Of a stretch of 64,000 nucleotides of DNA, positions 11,701 through 22,800 are shown piece after piece (position 1 is the stretch's first letter; every line of letters begins with the position of its first letter). The notes beneath the pieces were generated by a model. The model was not told where the DNA came from and made no database searches. It saw only the letters and a list, made by a program, of their open reading frames with translations. The stretch spans positions 30,488,186 through 30,552,185 of the forward strand of contig OZ034968.1 of assembly GCA_964030785.1 (NCBI GenBank), written 5' to 3'. This DNA is from Siderastrea siderea. Its lineage: Eukaryota > Cnidaria > Anthozoa > Scleractinia > Rhizangiidae. A program made the translations under genes and the position numbers.

Positions 11701-14700
11701 TTTCCTACTGCCAACTGCTGTGCAAATTTTAAGGGCTTCTTCCTGGTGCTCAATCGCTTTTTCATACTCGCCGACATTGCTATACAAAAGGCTAAGGCTG
11801 CTGTAGCAAGATTGTTGTCCTTCTTTGTCTCCGAATTCTTCCTTGATGTCGAGAGCTCTTTTGAAACAGTCCATTGACTTCTGATGTTGGCCAAAAACAT
11901 AATATATTCTGCCAAGATTGTTGTAGGAAATTCCTTCTCGCACTTTATCGCCAATCTCTTTATTGATCGCGAGTGCTTTCTTTTCGTACTCAACTGACTT
12001 TTCAAATTTGCCAAGGGCATGGTACACAATGCCAAGGTTGCTGTAGGATGTTCCTTCTCCTTGTTTGTCCTCAATTGCTTTGCTGATCTTCAGTGCCTTC
12101 TCCTGAAACTCGATTGACTTGTCATGATCGCCTAGTAGCTGGTACACGCTTCCGAGGTTGTTGTAGGCCGTTATTTCCCCTACCTTATCCCCAATCGTTT
12201 TACTGATTTCAAGACTTTTATGGCAGGATTCAACAGATTTCTGAAACTGATTAAGTGCATAGTATGCAGTCCCTAGGTTGTTGTGCGAAGTTCCTTCTCC
12301 TTGTTTGTCGCCAATGGCTTCCCGGATTTCAAGACTCTTTTTATGATTTTCAACAGCCTTCTCATACAGACCAAGATCATAGTAGACATTTCCAAGTTTG
12401 CTGTACGATGTAGCTTCAACGTTTCTAGCGCCGAGTGTTTTACTGATCTCAATTGCTTTTTCTCTGCACTCGATGGATTTCTCGTATTGACGGACAGCAT
12501 GATATGCAGTACCAAGAGACTCGTACGATCTTCCTTCCGAAACTTTATCCCCGAGGACTTTACTTAATTCCAGAGCTTTTTCCCCGTAGCTGATAGATTT
12601 CTCGTGTTGCCCGAGAACCTGATACAGACTGCAGAGCTTGCTGCAAGACACTACTTCTCTCTTCTTGTCACTGAGCGTTTTGGCGATGCCAAGTGCTTTC
12701 TCGTGATACTCAATCGCTTCATTACTCTGGCCAAGAGCCTCATGCACAGTAGCGAGATTACTGTAGGTTTTTTGCTCCCCTTGTTGATCACAGAGGGTTT
12801 GCTTGATTTCAAGACTGCGTTTATAATAGCTGATAGCTTTGTCATACTGGTGCAGGGCATAGCACTTACTCCCCAGGATGTTACAGGACATGCCCTCCGT
12901 TTTTCTGTCTCCAACTGCTCTGCTGATTTCAATGGCTTTCTCATGACATTCCATTGACCGCTCTTTCTGGCCAAGAGCGTCATATATACTGCCAAGGTTG
13001 TTGTACAACATTCCTTGTTGCTGTTTATCATCTATTTCTTGACTGACCTGGATACCTTTTTTCAAGTAGCTGACACATTTTTCATACTGGCCAAGAGCAA
13101 AATGAAAACTACCGAGATTGATGCACGAGGCAGCTTCTCCACGTCTGTCTCCAATGGCCTCTCTCAATGCGAGTGCTCTTTCTTGATACTCTACCGCCTT
13201 CCCATATTGTCTAAGAGCGTAGTACACAGAACTCAGGAAATTGTACGATGCTCCTTCCCCTTGCTTGTCTCCAGTGGCACTACTTATTTCAAGTGCTTTC
13301 CATTGACACTCTATCGATCTATCATATTGACCAAGAGCACAATACACATTTCCCTGGTTGTTGTAAGAAGCTCTCTCTCCCAGCTTATCGCCAATTTCTG
13401 CACTGATTTCTAGACTTCTGTTGAAATAATAGATGGCTTTCTCATACTGGCCTAAATCGGTATATACACTACCGAGGTTGTTACAAGATGTACCTTCCCC
13501 TCGTTTGTCTCCAATGTCTTTTCTGATAACCAGTGCTTTCTCGTGATGCTCGATTGATTTGTCGTACTGTCCAAGTTCGTAGTATGCGCTGCCAAAATTG
13601 TTGTAGGATGCAGCTTCTCCTTGCCTGTTACCGATCGCTTTTCTTATCTCAAGGCCTTTCTCGTAGCATTGCAATGCCCTTTGAAACTGGCCGAGATCAC
13701 TGTACACGCTACCGAGTTTGTTATAAGATTCTCCTTGTCCCTGTTTCTCTCCAATTGCTTCGTAGATTTCAAGGGCTTTCTGTTGACATTCAATCGACTT
13801 CTCAAACTGGCCAAGCAAATTATATACACCACCGATGCTGCTGTAGGACGCCCCTTCCACTTGTTTGTCTCCGATTTCTTGACTGATTTCAAGAGATTTC
13901 TTTAATAAGTGAAGTGACTCTTGGTAATTAGCAAGAGCATCATGTACGCAACCGAGGTTTAGGTAGGACCTCGCCTCTCCTTGTCTGTCTCCTATCTCTT
14001 TGCAGATTTTAATTCCCTTCTCGAGGTGGGTTATGGACTCCTCATACTGGCCAAGAGCGTAATACACAGTGCCAAGATTAATACAGAGTGTTCCCTCTCC
14101 GTGTCTGTCCGCGAGTGACTGGGCGATCTTGAGGCCTTTTTCATTATACTCGAGAGATCTATCGTACTGGCCGAGGGCATGATATACTGAGGCGATATTG
14201 CTGTAACATGTGTATTCTCCACCCCTGTTTTCCATTTCGGTAAAAATTTCGAGACCTTTTGTCGAGCACTCTATCGCTTTCTCATATTCACCAACGGCAT
14301 GATACACCTTGCCAAGATTGCTGTAAGAAGTGCCTTCTCCTTGTTTGCTGTGGACCTCTTTGCAAATTTCAAGACCTTTCCGTAAATACAAGATCGATTT
14401 ATCACATTGGCCAAGATCACGGTACACATCTCCAAGGTAATTGTAGGTCTTTCCTTCCCCTTCTCTGTCTCCGGTTTCTTTGCTAATCCCGAGGGCTTTC
14501 TCTTGGTAATCAATGGATTTCTTATGCTCACTGAGGGCATGATAAACCTTACCTAGGAGATTGTAAGACTTCATTTGTCCTCGCCTTTTTCCCAGTGCTT
14601 GACTGATTTCCAGGCCTTTCTGGACATTAAAGATCGACTTTTCATATTGGTGAATTGCTAAATACACCTCACCGAGCCTTTTGTACGATTTTCGTTCCAA

Positions 14701-15105
14701 ATTTACGTTACCAATTTCTTTGCTGATCGTAAGTGCATTTTCAAAATGCTCAATCGATTTATCATTCAGACCACGAAAATGGCACAATCCTCCAATACAG
14801 ATGAGTACTTCCCCTTCTCTTTTTCTGTCTCCACCTTCCTTACTGAGTGTGAGCGCTTTCTCGAAATATTCAAAGGATTTCTCATACTTGCCAAGACAAG
14901 CGTAGGCTCTACCAAGATTTCCAGAATCGCTACAGATAGAAAGAGCTTTCTCAAAGTATTCGGTGGATTTGTGGTGTTGGCCCAGACTGCAGTAAGCGTT
15001 TCCAAGGTCAATGTACGATTTTCCTTCGGCTTCTTTGTCTCCCTTTTCCTCGAATATTCTTAAGGATTCAAGTATCTTCTCCACTTCTTCCATGACAGAA
15101 CGTCC
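8779..15105 (-). CDS. Giant TPR-repeat protein with C-terminal CHAT (caspase-like) domain
   Basis: One uninterrupted exon codes for about 40 tetratricopeptide repeats of 40 residues in the Y-NLG-VY-ALGQYEKSIEY-EKALEI-GDKQGEG pattern, roughly residues 60-1660. A CHAT domain follows (about 1750-2146). Numbering is from the upstream in-frame ATG at 15219. The CHAT domain shows the caspase-type dyad: His2005 in HIAAHGDAERG and Cys2052 in VVLSCCNSGRG, followed by the family-typical GSGARSVLMSLWPVSD and HWAAFVLLGD. TPRs bind protein partners, and CHAT domains are peptidases of the caspase-hemoglobinase fold, so the protein is likely a scaffolded protease or signalling adaptor in the cytosol. A strong acceptor (CATTCCCATTTAACACAG) just before 15105 suggests that this is a terminal exon spliced to an unseen 5' exon. 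If unspliced, the likely start is ATG at 15093. Repeats 1-2 have a short internal deletion, and repeats 34-35 are degenerate. Confidence 0.9.
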   Translation of the reverse strand, partial: GRSVMEEVEKILESLRIFEEKGDKEAEGKSYIDLGNAYCSLGQHHKSTEYFEKALSICSDSGNLGRAYACLGKYEKSFEYFEKALTLSKEGGDRKREGEVLICIGGLCHFRGLNDKSIEHFENALTISKEIGNVNLERKSYKRLGEVYLAIHQYEKSIFNVQKGLEISQALGKRRGQMKSYNLLGKVYHALSEHKKSIDYQEKALGISKETGDREGEGKTYNYLGDVYRDLGQCDKSILYLRKGLEICKEVHSKQGEGTSYSNLGKVYHAVGEYEKAIECSTKGLEIFTEMENRGGEYTCYSNIASVYHALGQYDRSLEYNEKGLKIAQSLADRHGEGTLCINLGTVYYALGQYEESITHLEKGIKICKEIGDRQGEARSYLNLGCVHDALANYQESLHLLKKSLEISQEIGDKQVEGASYSSIGGVYNLLGQFEKSIECQQKALEIYEAIGEKQGQGESYNKLGSVYSDLGQFQRALQCYEKGLEIRKAIGNRQGEAASYNNFGSAYYELGQYDKSIEHHEKALVIRKDIGDKRGEGTSCNNLGSVYTDLGQYEKAIYYFNRSLEISAEIGDKLGERASYNNQGNVYCALGQYDRSIECQWKALEISSATGDKQGEGASYNFLSSVYYALRQYGKAVEYQERALALREAIGDRRGEAASCINLGSFHFALGQYEKCVSYLKKGIQVSQEIDDKQQQGMLYNNLGSIYDALGQKERSMECHEKAIEISRAVGDRKTEGMSCNILGSKCYALHQYDKAISYYKRSLEIKQTLCDQQGEQKTYSNLATVHEALGQSNEAIEYHEKALGIAKTLSDKKREVVSCSKLCSLYQVLGQHEKSISYGEKALELSKVLGDKVSEGRSYESLGTAYHAVRQYEKSIECREKAIEISKTLGARNVEATSYSKLGNVYYDLGLYEKAVENHKKSLEIREAIGDKQGEGTSHNNLGTAYYALNQFQKSVESCHKSLEISKTIGDKVGEITAYNNLGSVYQLLGDHDKSIEFQEKALKISKAIEDKQGEGTSYSNLGIVYHALGKFEKSVEYEKKALAINKEIGDKVREGISYNNLGRIYYVFGQHQKSMDCFKRALDIKEEFGDKEGQQSCYSSLSLLYSNVGEYEKAIEHQEEALKICTAVGSRKAEIRCHNSLGTIKYFCGQFENSIHHQEKVLELSREGGDCRREGTSYSNIGTIYHAQKQFDKAVEYHEKSLDIFKAIGDKHGEAVSCNNLGNICCALGQYMNSITYHQKALGLCKDICVRKGQMRSFKSLGTAYHIQGELEMSIVYYTKGLEISREVGDLQEEATFYQNLCIVCNALGREEEAADYQEKALEIKKDARGRKEEARELDELTFQCVYYVFDLYDKSIEYEEKFREIIDAERGEEHGAGDSGKVIETSVKYHQRELEISRATGHQQEEGRCYCNLGGAYMSLGQYEKSIEYFEKAIGISKAIDSRRALGTSYNGLGGVYQALSQYEKAIQIQEEALKIHEEIEDRDGEEASYTNLAGLYRALGQYEKATEYQEKALTICIQIQDREGEAISYNNLGSIFNARGQYDVSLKYHEKALEIRKEVGDREGEGVTYVNLGNVYYALRQYEKSISYLEKGLKIIKETGIKEKEHLVLYSLGVSHFHQESFTKATDYFLESIKGHENIRESLKDEYKLSLDDQSISFYKGLSLVLINLGKVADALCTAERGRARALVDLMSVNFGIQGVNNTSEFTLSSLTSLAEKQKRDFLFMSVITKQLYLWFVDKNGKISLEYEPFETKLGTSSLQNLVTTVLRSLPIDDEEEYEDRSLSAFYEDESPASDERSEIANQHQFRGNEEEEREANLKKLYQMIIAPVADLSKGPEIIIIPEGGMFLIPFAALQDSSGNYLSEKCRVRLIPSLTSLQVIHDSPEDYHSQTGALIVGDPAVGLVEFEGKVQLLPPLPHARTEVDVVARYVEAPYYKLVGEQATKEEVLKKIQSVGLVHIAAHGDAERGEIALAPNVRTGEVAKKEDFMLTMEDIAKVGIRAKLVVLSCCNSGRGKIMTAEGVVGIARAFLGSGARSVLMSLWPVSDAATKVFMNVFYRSLMREKTSASEALHLSAKKLRESLLYKHFKHWAAFVLLGDDVTFE

Positions 15106-15589
15106 CTGTGTTAAATGGGAATGAAAAACAAGATATAATTTTACAGTGCCACATTTCCCACGCAAATTTGCCAGAAAATATTTTTCGTAAAACATAGCTA
15201 ATGCCTTATGGAGTTTCACGTATGGGAGACGTTCCAGGCTGTACTTTCTTTCAAAGGTAAGCCAGCAAAAAAAAACCGCTCAAAACGTAACTATTCGGTT
15301 AAGAGAAACCGCAAAAAATGTTTGTATGATGCCTGAAATTCAATGGATGGTTTCTTAATGAGTTTGAAAGGAACATCTCCTATACCATAAGGTATGAAAT
15401 GTGCATCTATTTTTAATTTTATATCTTACCGTCTTAATCCTCGGAAGTACAAGTGAAGTCACACCCACACCGTGGTACAGGGTAGGGTTGATGGAGGCCC
15501 CCTTAACCTTGGCTTTTCGTTATGCTACAATATTTCGAAAAGATTTTACGTTAAAGAAAGCCTATGATGTTCTCTACAAGATGAGGTAT

Positions 15590-15910
15590 ATATTATGGGT
15601 TGAAGCACTGCTGGGGGCTTGTAGCGTCATCCAAGATGGCCATCCTCTTGGATTTTACCCAAAATTAGAAATTATCGAAAGACTAAAGAAATTGAAAAAT
15701 GTTAATGCTGGACATATAGAATACGATGTAATTAAACATTTTGCTGCTTTTTGTCAACATTTTGGGCTTTTTTCATCTAAAAAGGGGAAAAACACATTTT
15801 TCTTCAAAAATAGCTTGACCACCTGCTACTTATGACGTCATATCTCGTAACCATAACAACCGATTCTCAGCCAAATTTGTGTCAAAATGTGTCTAAGAAA
15901 TATGCAAACA
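15590..15910 (+). repeat. Dispersed repeat, inverted copy at 48300-48610
   Basis: Shares several blocks with the opposite strand of 48300-48610: CCAAGATGGCC-like start, a run reading AAACATTTTGCTGCTTTTTG, the ACTTATGACGTCATAT segment and downstream GTAACCATAACAAC. The open frame at 15401-15835 falls in this repeat and is therefore unlikely to be a gene. Confidence 0.6.
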
Positions 15911-18900
15911 GCTACCGAAAACGGCAGGTGTAGACGATAATTCGTCCTGGAAAAATTCATGAAGACACGTACCTATGGCGGGTGGCATCCCCCCCCCCCC
16001 CCCCCACTTTTCCAAGACTCCAAATGAAAAAACATTGCCTTTAAGTTTGGTAGTGACAGCATCTGTAATAATGCAAACATCAGTGCCAAAACGCCAAAAA
16101 TAGCGTGGTCTCTAAGGTTCTGAAAATTCAATATTTTTCCGGGGGAGCATGCCCCCGTACCTCCCTACTTTATTATACACCCAACGGCAACTCCACTCCT
16201 CCAACTGTTTCATTACAAAATACAGCCAGGGTAATGTCAACTCTTTTTGGCCTCTGCTGGTCTATTCTTAAACGACTGAACAACTGATAGCAGTGTCCAA
16301 AATAATGCTTATAAATAAGGACGTTCGGGCCCAAAATCTTCGCACGTTCAGATTTTTTCCAAACTTTTGCTGTAGTTAGATAATGACCAACTCATGTTAT
16401 AAAAGCAAAATAATTGGGGGGTCACCGTGCTCATTTCGGAAATAAAGCGTATTGGAAATGTTGTGTTTTTAAAAGTTTTGGTTAAGTAAGGCGAAATCGG
16501 CTTTCTTGCTACAAAAAAGAAAATAAGTTACGTGGAGGACTCTAGATAATGCTGATTATTTTTTATCGTAAATTGGCCTATTTACTACATTTTTGCAGAT
16601 AATATCGTTTCTTCAGGTAAAATTAGCCTCACAGAAGGATAATTGTAAATCATATATACCTGCATTCGTGGAAAAATTTGATCGTATTTGAGTAGTACCA
16701 GCAATAAAATTAAAACTTTTCACGTTCAGAATTTTTTTGTTTGAAAGCAAAATGCAGAAAACCAGTAAAGAAAGTGATCTATCGAAAAAAGAATGGGGTA
16801 AACGTGCATTTAAGAGAGTTAAGCATGTTTAAAGATGAAAATATACTCATCACCACTGTATTTGTCTATATCGTACTCAGCGCGCGCGCTCGATGCATGA
16901 CGTGGCATGACCGGCATTGCGACGTGCATTAAGGATGCGCACAAATAATTAGCGCAAACGTCCTGAAAACCGGCATTAATTGTCTGTTTATGTACTTCAG
17001 AATGCACCAAATTGCATTAAATCATCTCTAGATTTTCAAAATTTTTCTTGGGAAGATAACCCCGGAACCCCTACCAAAAAATTATCTTTAGTGCTTGTCA
17101 ATAAAGACATTTACTTCTGCAGGACTGATTCTAAACTACAATGTTTGTTGAAATTGACTTGATTTTAATTTAAGCTCCATAAGTTTCAGATTTACTTTAT
17201 CATTTTTTCTTTAGGGGGGGGGGGGGTCATCCCAAATATTTAGGACTACAAGGGGGACCAGGTAAAAAAAAATTCTAATGTACAGGGGGATCATTATATA
17301 TTGCAGGTTCTACCCATCAAATCCCACCAGCCCCGCTACCCCATAAAAAATCAACGGTCCCTTACTGTGTATCGTACCGCAAAAGTAAAACGTAAGTTTA
17401 ATATGAGTTACTCAGGAAACTATTATTTGGTTTAAGGGACGACTGCAGAACTATCTCTTGTTGCAGTGTAGTTGATCCATTCGATATTCTTTTGGTATTT
17501 GGCGTAAGAGAGCCTGCTCACTGGCCGCAGAAAGTCAGCTAATTGTGGGCCAAATGCCAAGCCCTCCCGAGGTGATTTTCCTTCTAGACAGTATCAACCT
17601 CATTACGTCCGAAAGTTTAGTCGTAATTATAAAGGGTTGTCTTATCCTAAACATATTGCTGTGACCGTTGAAACAATAATATACCTACCACAATTTCCAT
17701 TTATTTAAAAACACAGTGCAATTTTAGTATGTGGCGGAAAAAGTCACTATGCTAATATATTTTCGCAATGAGATGTTAAAGCGTGCTCGTGGTGTCACTG
17801 AGTGAGGCGAGTAAATTTCACGGACGTTCTACTAGTTCTCTATTTCTGGTCAAACCGACCTCTCTGGACTCCGCACTGTCCTCTTTGCCTTGTTGACAAT
17901 CTTCCTTAGCCTTCTCCCGACTGAGGGCATTTTTGTCGTCAAAACAAGGCTCGCAAAGATTCATGTGTGAAGTTCAAATGAAAACGCATACCAGGAAAGG
18001 CGAGTTTCCTATTTAGGAGGGGAATTCGACGGTTTAATTAAAATAGCATCTGGTACCGCAGAAAGAGCAGATTGAAGTAGACCTAAGATTTGAGATTACA
18101 CCTTTGAAGTTTTAGGGAGATTTGTTTATTGTGACGCATGGAATTTATCGAACTTCAAGTGAGGTACTGTGACAACTATTTTCCAGCCTCTAATTAATTC
18201 TAAACGTTCAGCGAACATGAAAAATAGACACGTCAATTTCTCGCCCAAGAAGGCTTAAACCAGCCCTTGAAGCCCTCAAATAATGACCAATACAACAAAG
18301 AAGTAAGGCAAATTGTTTTTATTTGGAATTCTTTCTTATTTGTGGCAATTTAAGATCTTTTGTAGCATTTCCCTACAAATTCTTAAATGTTGCGCAGCTC
18401 TCAACGTTAGCTTGAACCGCCCGTGCGTTCATAAACTGTGAAAACCTGTACTTTCCGAATTTTTTAAATAGCAATCACAGTATTTTGAATCTATATTATT
18501 ATCAGAACCTATTTAAAGCCACAGAACTTTATTCTTATCCTAAGTCCGCATGTGGACCCACTTTTTAAAGACTGTTTATCTGTAAATATATGTAGAGTTA
18601 TTCGGTCAATAAAATTCGAAACAAAAAGCATAGAGAGAACTTGACCAAATCTTTAGTGGGCATCTGTTTGACAAAGAAGCATTTAGCGTTTTCCTCACGG
18701 GCAGGGCTTTGAGCTTAAACAACATGATCAACACATTAAACATACAAAGTAGTTGTTTCTTCACTTGGTTTCATCAAGGCAAATTTAAGAGGATTTGGGT
18801 GTGTTCATGAAAGAAAATGTGGAGGAACGGTGAACTTGACACTGCCTTAGAAGGTGTTGTCAGGTCCCTTGAAAGTCCCGCAACAAAAACACACAGGAAA

Positions 18901-19094
18901 TCAGGTATCGACTAATGTGTCATAGGTTCAGTGATACATCTCAGTCTTGCGAGACGCCAAGTATTGAAAGAATCGTTATAAGCTGCTGGATTTTAATGAC
19001 AACGTCAGTGTGATGCAGTGCAAAAATCTCTGCTGCCCAGAACAAGGATCAAAGTAGCGCACACCTGTTTAGGGACAGCATTACTATTAAAAAA

Positions 19095-19575
19095 AGAAGA
19101 CCACCGGAGAGATAGTTTTAAAACTTTTAAAGCTTTTTAAGTTGTAAAAACTGTTTAAAAGCAGTTTTAAATCAAAACCGGAAGAAAATTCGAATCCACG
19201 CGTGACCTTGCCATGTCAGTACAATACCCTTACCCACAGTGCTGTCAAGGCCACTTTTCGTAGAAGGAGAATAAATGAACATGAATATATGAAATAATCG
19301 TCCATTGAACTGCGTAAGTAAGATATAAAAGAAAAAACACCATCGAAGTGAAAGTTTCACAACTTTTAACTTGTTAAAACTGCTCAAAGGCAGTTCTAAA
19401 AAAAAACCTTAAGGATGTTGGTGCGATGCTCTCACCAGCTGTGCTGTCCTGTCTACTTTTCGTAGAAGGAAGATAAATTGAAATGAATATGAATATACGA
19501 AAAATAATCATCCATTGAACTGTGGAAGTAAGATATTTAAAAAGAAAGACCATCGAAGTGAAATTTTACAACAGT
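19095..19575 (+). repeat. Diverged tandem repeat, two to three units of about 210-245 bp
   Basis: The block TTTTCGTAGAAGGA...ATCCATTGAACTG...ACCATCGAAGTGAAA occurs at about 19255-19360 and again at about 19457-19568. The accompanying GTTTTAAAACTTTT / AACTTTTAACTTGTTAAAAC segment appears at about 19117 and 19360. Units differ by small indels. The first unit also carries a tRNA-B-box-like GGATTCGAATT on the minus strand (19185-19200), so a tRNA-derived SINE origin is possible. Confidence 0.55.
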
Positions 19576-19988
19576 TGTAAAGGAAAACCTGAAAAAAGCC
19601 AGGTTTCTATTACTGTCGTATAGTTGATCAGAGAAAGAAGAGTGAAACGTGCACGATCAGGATGCATTTTGTGCAAACGCAAGGAGGAAATAAAGACCCA
19701 TCCATGATGCTTTGCGTGAAATTCAATAGGTTCGTTCCTGACAGTTTCTGCAACGGTTGTTCTTAGTGCGTAAAATAGTAGAATTTTGCTTAGATTTTTC
19801 TCATTCTTCGAGGTCGATATTGACCAATCTTTTGTTTTGTATTTGTTTGTGGTTACTTAAAGTTCCTGTAGCCCTAGAATTTCTAAATACATTCGTGGTC
19901 TGTGCTATTTTTCCAAGCCTCTCTTTGGGAGCCATTTGGTGTGAACACGCCCTTGTCTACGTATTGTCCTTCGACAAAGCCATGTTTT

Positions 19989-20861
19989 GGGCCGTTTACA
20001 TGAGAGAGGGTGCCCTTAGGTAGTAGAGTTTTCCTTCTCCTTTGTATTACGCAGTTCGTTTTACATGCGAGGGAGGGTGCCCCTAGGGGGTAGGGTTTCC
20101 CTACCTTGAAGGTAGGGAAACCCTACATGGTAGGGACAAGGTTTGTTGACAGAAGCCCATTTAAAACCAAAAAGTAGGGCTAGCCCTAGCGGGTAGGGCT
20201 CGGTAGGGCCATGTTTCGTTGTTCTCACCACGCGTAACAGGCGCCAAATCCGAGCATGGCTTCGAACTCTTCAAGCTCAAGCTACAAACCTGGAGAATAT
20301 TTTCGGAGATTTCAACTACAAATAATGACTGAAAGTCAACCTGAAGGTTCAGAAAGGACGATGCAATAGAGGAAGATCTGATCGAGGAACGCGCTTTCGA
20401 GGTCGAAGAAACCGACCTAGGGAGTGAACGCGAAATCATTTACAAACGTCAACAAACGAAAAGCACCGGAAAGCCAAAGCAAAAGCAACAAGAAGGCGAA
20501 GAAGGTTTCTTGGTCAACGGAGAAAATGGAAGTTTTGTTAATTTTTTAAAACAAATTTTTAAAAATAAGCAAGTTTTGCAACTTAAGTTTGCACAGTGCT
20601 GCTCTCTAGTTTAGCTTTTCAAAAAGTTGTCTTAACTTTGCTTTTTTAATTGTTGTTTTTTTTTAGAAAAAAATTGTTTTCAAAATTGTCCTTTAGTTTA
20701 GCCCCCTCGAGGTAGGGACAATTCCGCTCATGTAAAATGAAGCTATCTCTTGACTCGGCTAGGGTGGGTGCCCCTACCATGTTCGAACTTTGCATGTAGA
20801 ACTAGAGTAGTTAGGGTGTCCCTATCCCCTAGGGGCACCCTCTTTTCATGAAAACGGGCCC
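19989..20861. mobile_element. Non-autonomous inverted-repeat element (about 873 bp)
   Basis: The left end GGGCCGTTTACATGAGAGAG and the right end, read in reverse complement, GGGCCCGTTTTCATGAAAAG match and continue through AGGGTGCCC-TAGG. Internal copies of the same GGGTGCCCCTAGGGG and GTAGGG motifs occur at about 20071-20200 and 20760-20840. A perfect 18-bp palindrome with a one-base centre lies at 20090-20126. No transposase frame is present. A target duplication could not be fixed. Confidence 0.65.
20090..20126. repeat. Perfect 18+1+18 palindrome
   Basis: GTAGGGTTTCCCTACCTT, a single G, then its exact reverse complement. It lies inside the inverted-repeat element and contains nested GGTAGGG motifs, so it could extrude as a hairpin. 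Confidence 0.85.
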
Positions 20862-21754
20862 TTAAATTCCATTTCTTTTGTAATTTAATGGATTTATTGG
20901 CCTTTTCAAGAGTCCAACCTCTGCTTTAAAGGTTAAAGAGCTGTAGCAATCGCAATGTACTCTATTGTACTCACGTTTTCAATGAGTAAGAACCAAATCA
21001 AGATTGCTCAAAGTTGGCTCCAACCGTCATTTTCCTCGACCAGTGTCAAAGCAGCGAGATGCTATTGATTGCTAGTCCTCGCAATGTTATAGCAGCTATC
21101 GGCAGCTGTTCGTTTCCTTGGCGCGTTTTTATATGTAATGAGGTTCCTGTGATACTATATTCGCCATATCCCTGAACTCTGAGCTGATTTCTATTTAAAT
21201 GAGGTCATGTTTGCAAGTTGTATGATTAATTTGTCAGCTTCCTGCTTTTTTGTTCTAGATGTCGTCCACGAGGAACTCCACGTACCCCATTGGTAGACGA
21301 AGCAATAGCGGAGCCCACGCGCAAGCGCGCCACCGGAGCACCATGCATTGCTAAGCAAATTTGGTAACCTATCAAGCCAAGAAATTTTGGTGGTGACGTA
21401 ATAGTCAGGTGACCGTCCGTCCTTCCTTCCGCATCACAGGCTCACCAATATGAGGTGGCGTACACTTGATATAACCCTGTGCTGTATCCCGCGTTTTTGG
21501 CGCGAAATCGCATGGTGACCCGCGTTGTAGCAAAACAAGCAAAGACAACAAAAGTCATGGTTTTTGCGGCGGTCCGAACACATTTTGCCGGGAAAAACAC
21601 CAGCATTTTTATGTTGATAGGCAGCTTAAGCTTGTCACGAAAAAAGAAATAAGTAGCAAAATTAACATCCCCAAGTAACGTCAGCTGTAATGGCCTAGAG
21701 GCCTAGTGGCCGAAACGCCGAGCCGAGTTCGACACTCATGCAGCGGGAACATGA

Positions 21755-21814
<60 letters not shown>

Positions 21815-21872
21815 TAACGACTTGAATGGGAGTATTTTCACAAATTAATAAGTGCTAGCAAAAATAATAATA

Positions 21873-21912
<40 letters not shown>
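21755..21912. repeat. (ATT)n and (AAT)n microsatellites
   Basis: About twenty ATT units at 21755-21814 and about fifteen AAT-type units at 21863-21912, in opposite orientation around a short spacer. Together they form a potential large hairpin. Confidence 0.95.
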
Positions 21913-21913
<1 letters not shown>

Positions 21914-22074
21914 CTATAATAAAATAAAAGTGAAAAGGAGGGGAGGCTCCGCTTTTTAGGCTTGGCTAAATCTTTAGTTAGCTGATTTTGAGTCCTTGTT
22001 TGTTTATTAATAGTGCATGAATTGTGCCGCGTTTTACTCGGTAACTCCTTCAGTGGTCCAAACAAATTTGTACT

Positions 22075-22800
22075 TACATAGTGTTATAAATCTCTCATAT
22101 AAATAATTTTTTTCTCTTTGCATTCTCAACCGATTTCTAAGTTTAATACGCCATTTGAAAGGCAAGAAAATGTAAATTATACTGTACACAATGATTTGAA
22201 GTTGAAGAGCTCTTAAATTACCAAATGTTATTGCGTGTTTGACTAAGTTAGTATCGGTTTGTAACGCGATCCAAACAATGCCTTTGAGGTACTTATCTAG
22301 TGCTATAAACCTCTCACATAAATAAATTTTTTCTCCTTCTATTCTCAACCGATTCCTAAGTTCAATACGCCATTTGAAAGCTAAGAAAATTTAGATTCCA
22401 CTGTACGCAATGATTTGGAGTTGAAGGGGAGTTAAATAACCCAAAACTTATGGAGAGTTTTACTGAGTTAGCCGTGTCGGTTTGTAACGCGATCCAAACA
22501 GTGTCTTTGTAATCACACAGCGCTATGAACCTCTGACATAAATATTGTTTTCTCCCTCTATTCTCAACTGATTCCTAAGTTTAATACGCCATTTGCAAGT
22601 TAAGGAAACGTAGATTCCACTGTATGCAGTGATGTGGAGTTGAAGGGGAAGTTAAATAACCCAAATCGTATGGCGTGTTTGACTAAGTTAGTGTCGGTTT
22701 GTAACGCGATCCAAACGATCTCACTGTAATTACACAGCGCTATAAACCTCTCACGTAAGTTCAATGCGCCATTTGAATTCCAGTGTGTACGATGATTTGG
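22075..22800 (+). repeat. Satellite-like tandem repeat, period about 218 bp
   Basis: Landmarks recur at regular steps: ATAAA(T/C)CTCTCA(T/C)ATAAATAA at about 22087, 22306, 22524 and 22742, and GGTTTGTAACGCGATCCAAAC at about 22257, 22479 and 22698. There are four units; the last has an internal deletion. No coding potential. Confidence 0.85.

Noticed and set aside
10273..14905. Many plus-strand open frames opposite the TPR gene
   Set aside because: They are antisense shadows of the regular TPR repeats, repeating in step with the 120-bp period.
15401..15835. 144-codon open frame
   Set aside because: Falls in a dispersed repeat shared with 48.3-48.6 kb and has no protein motif.
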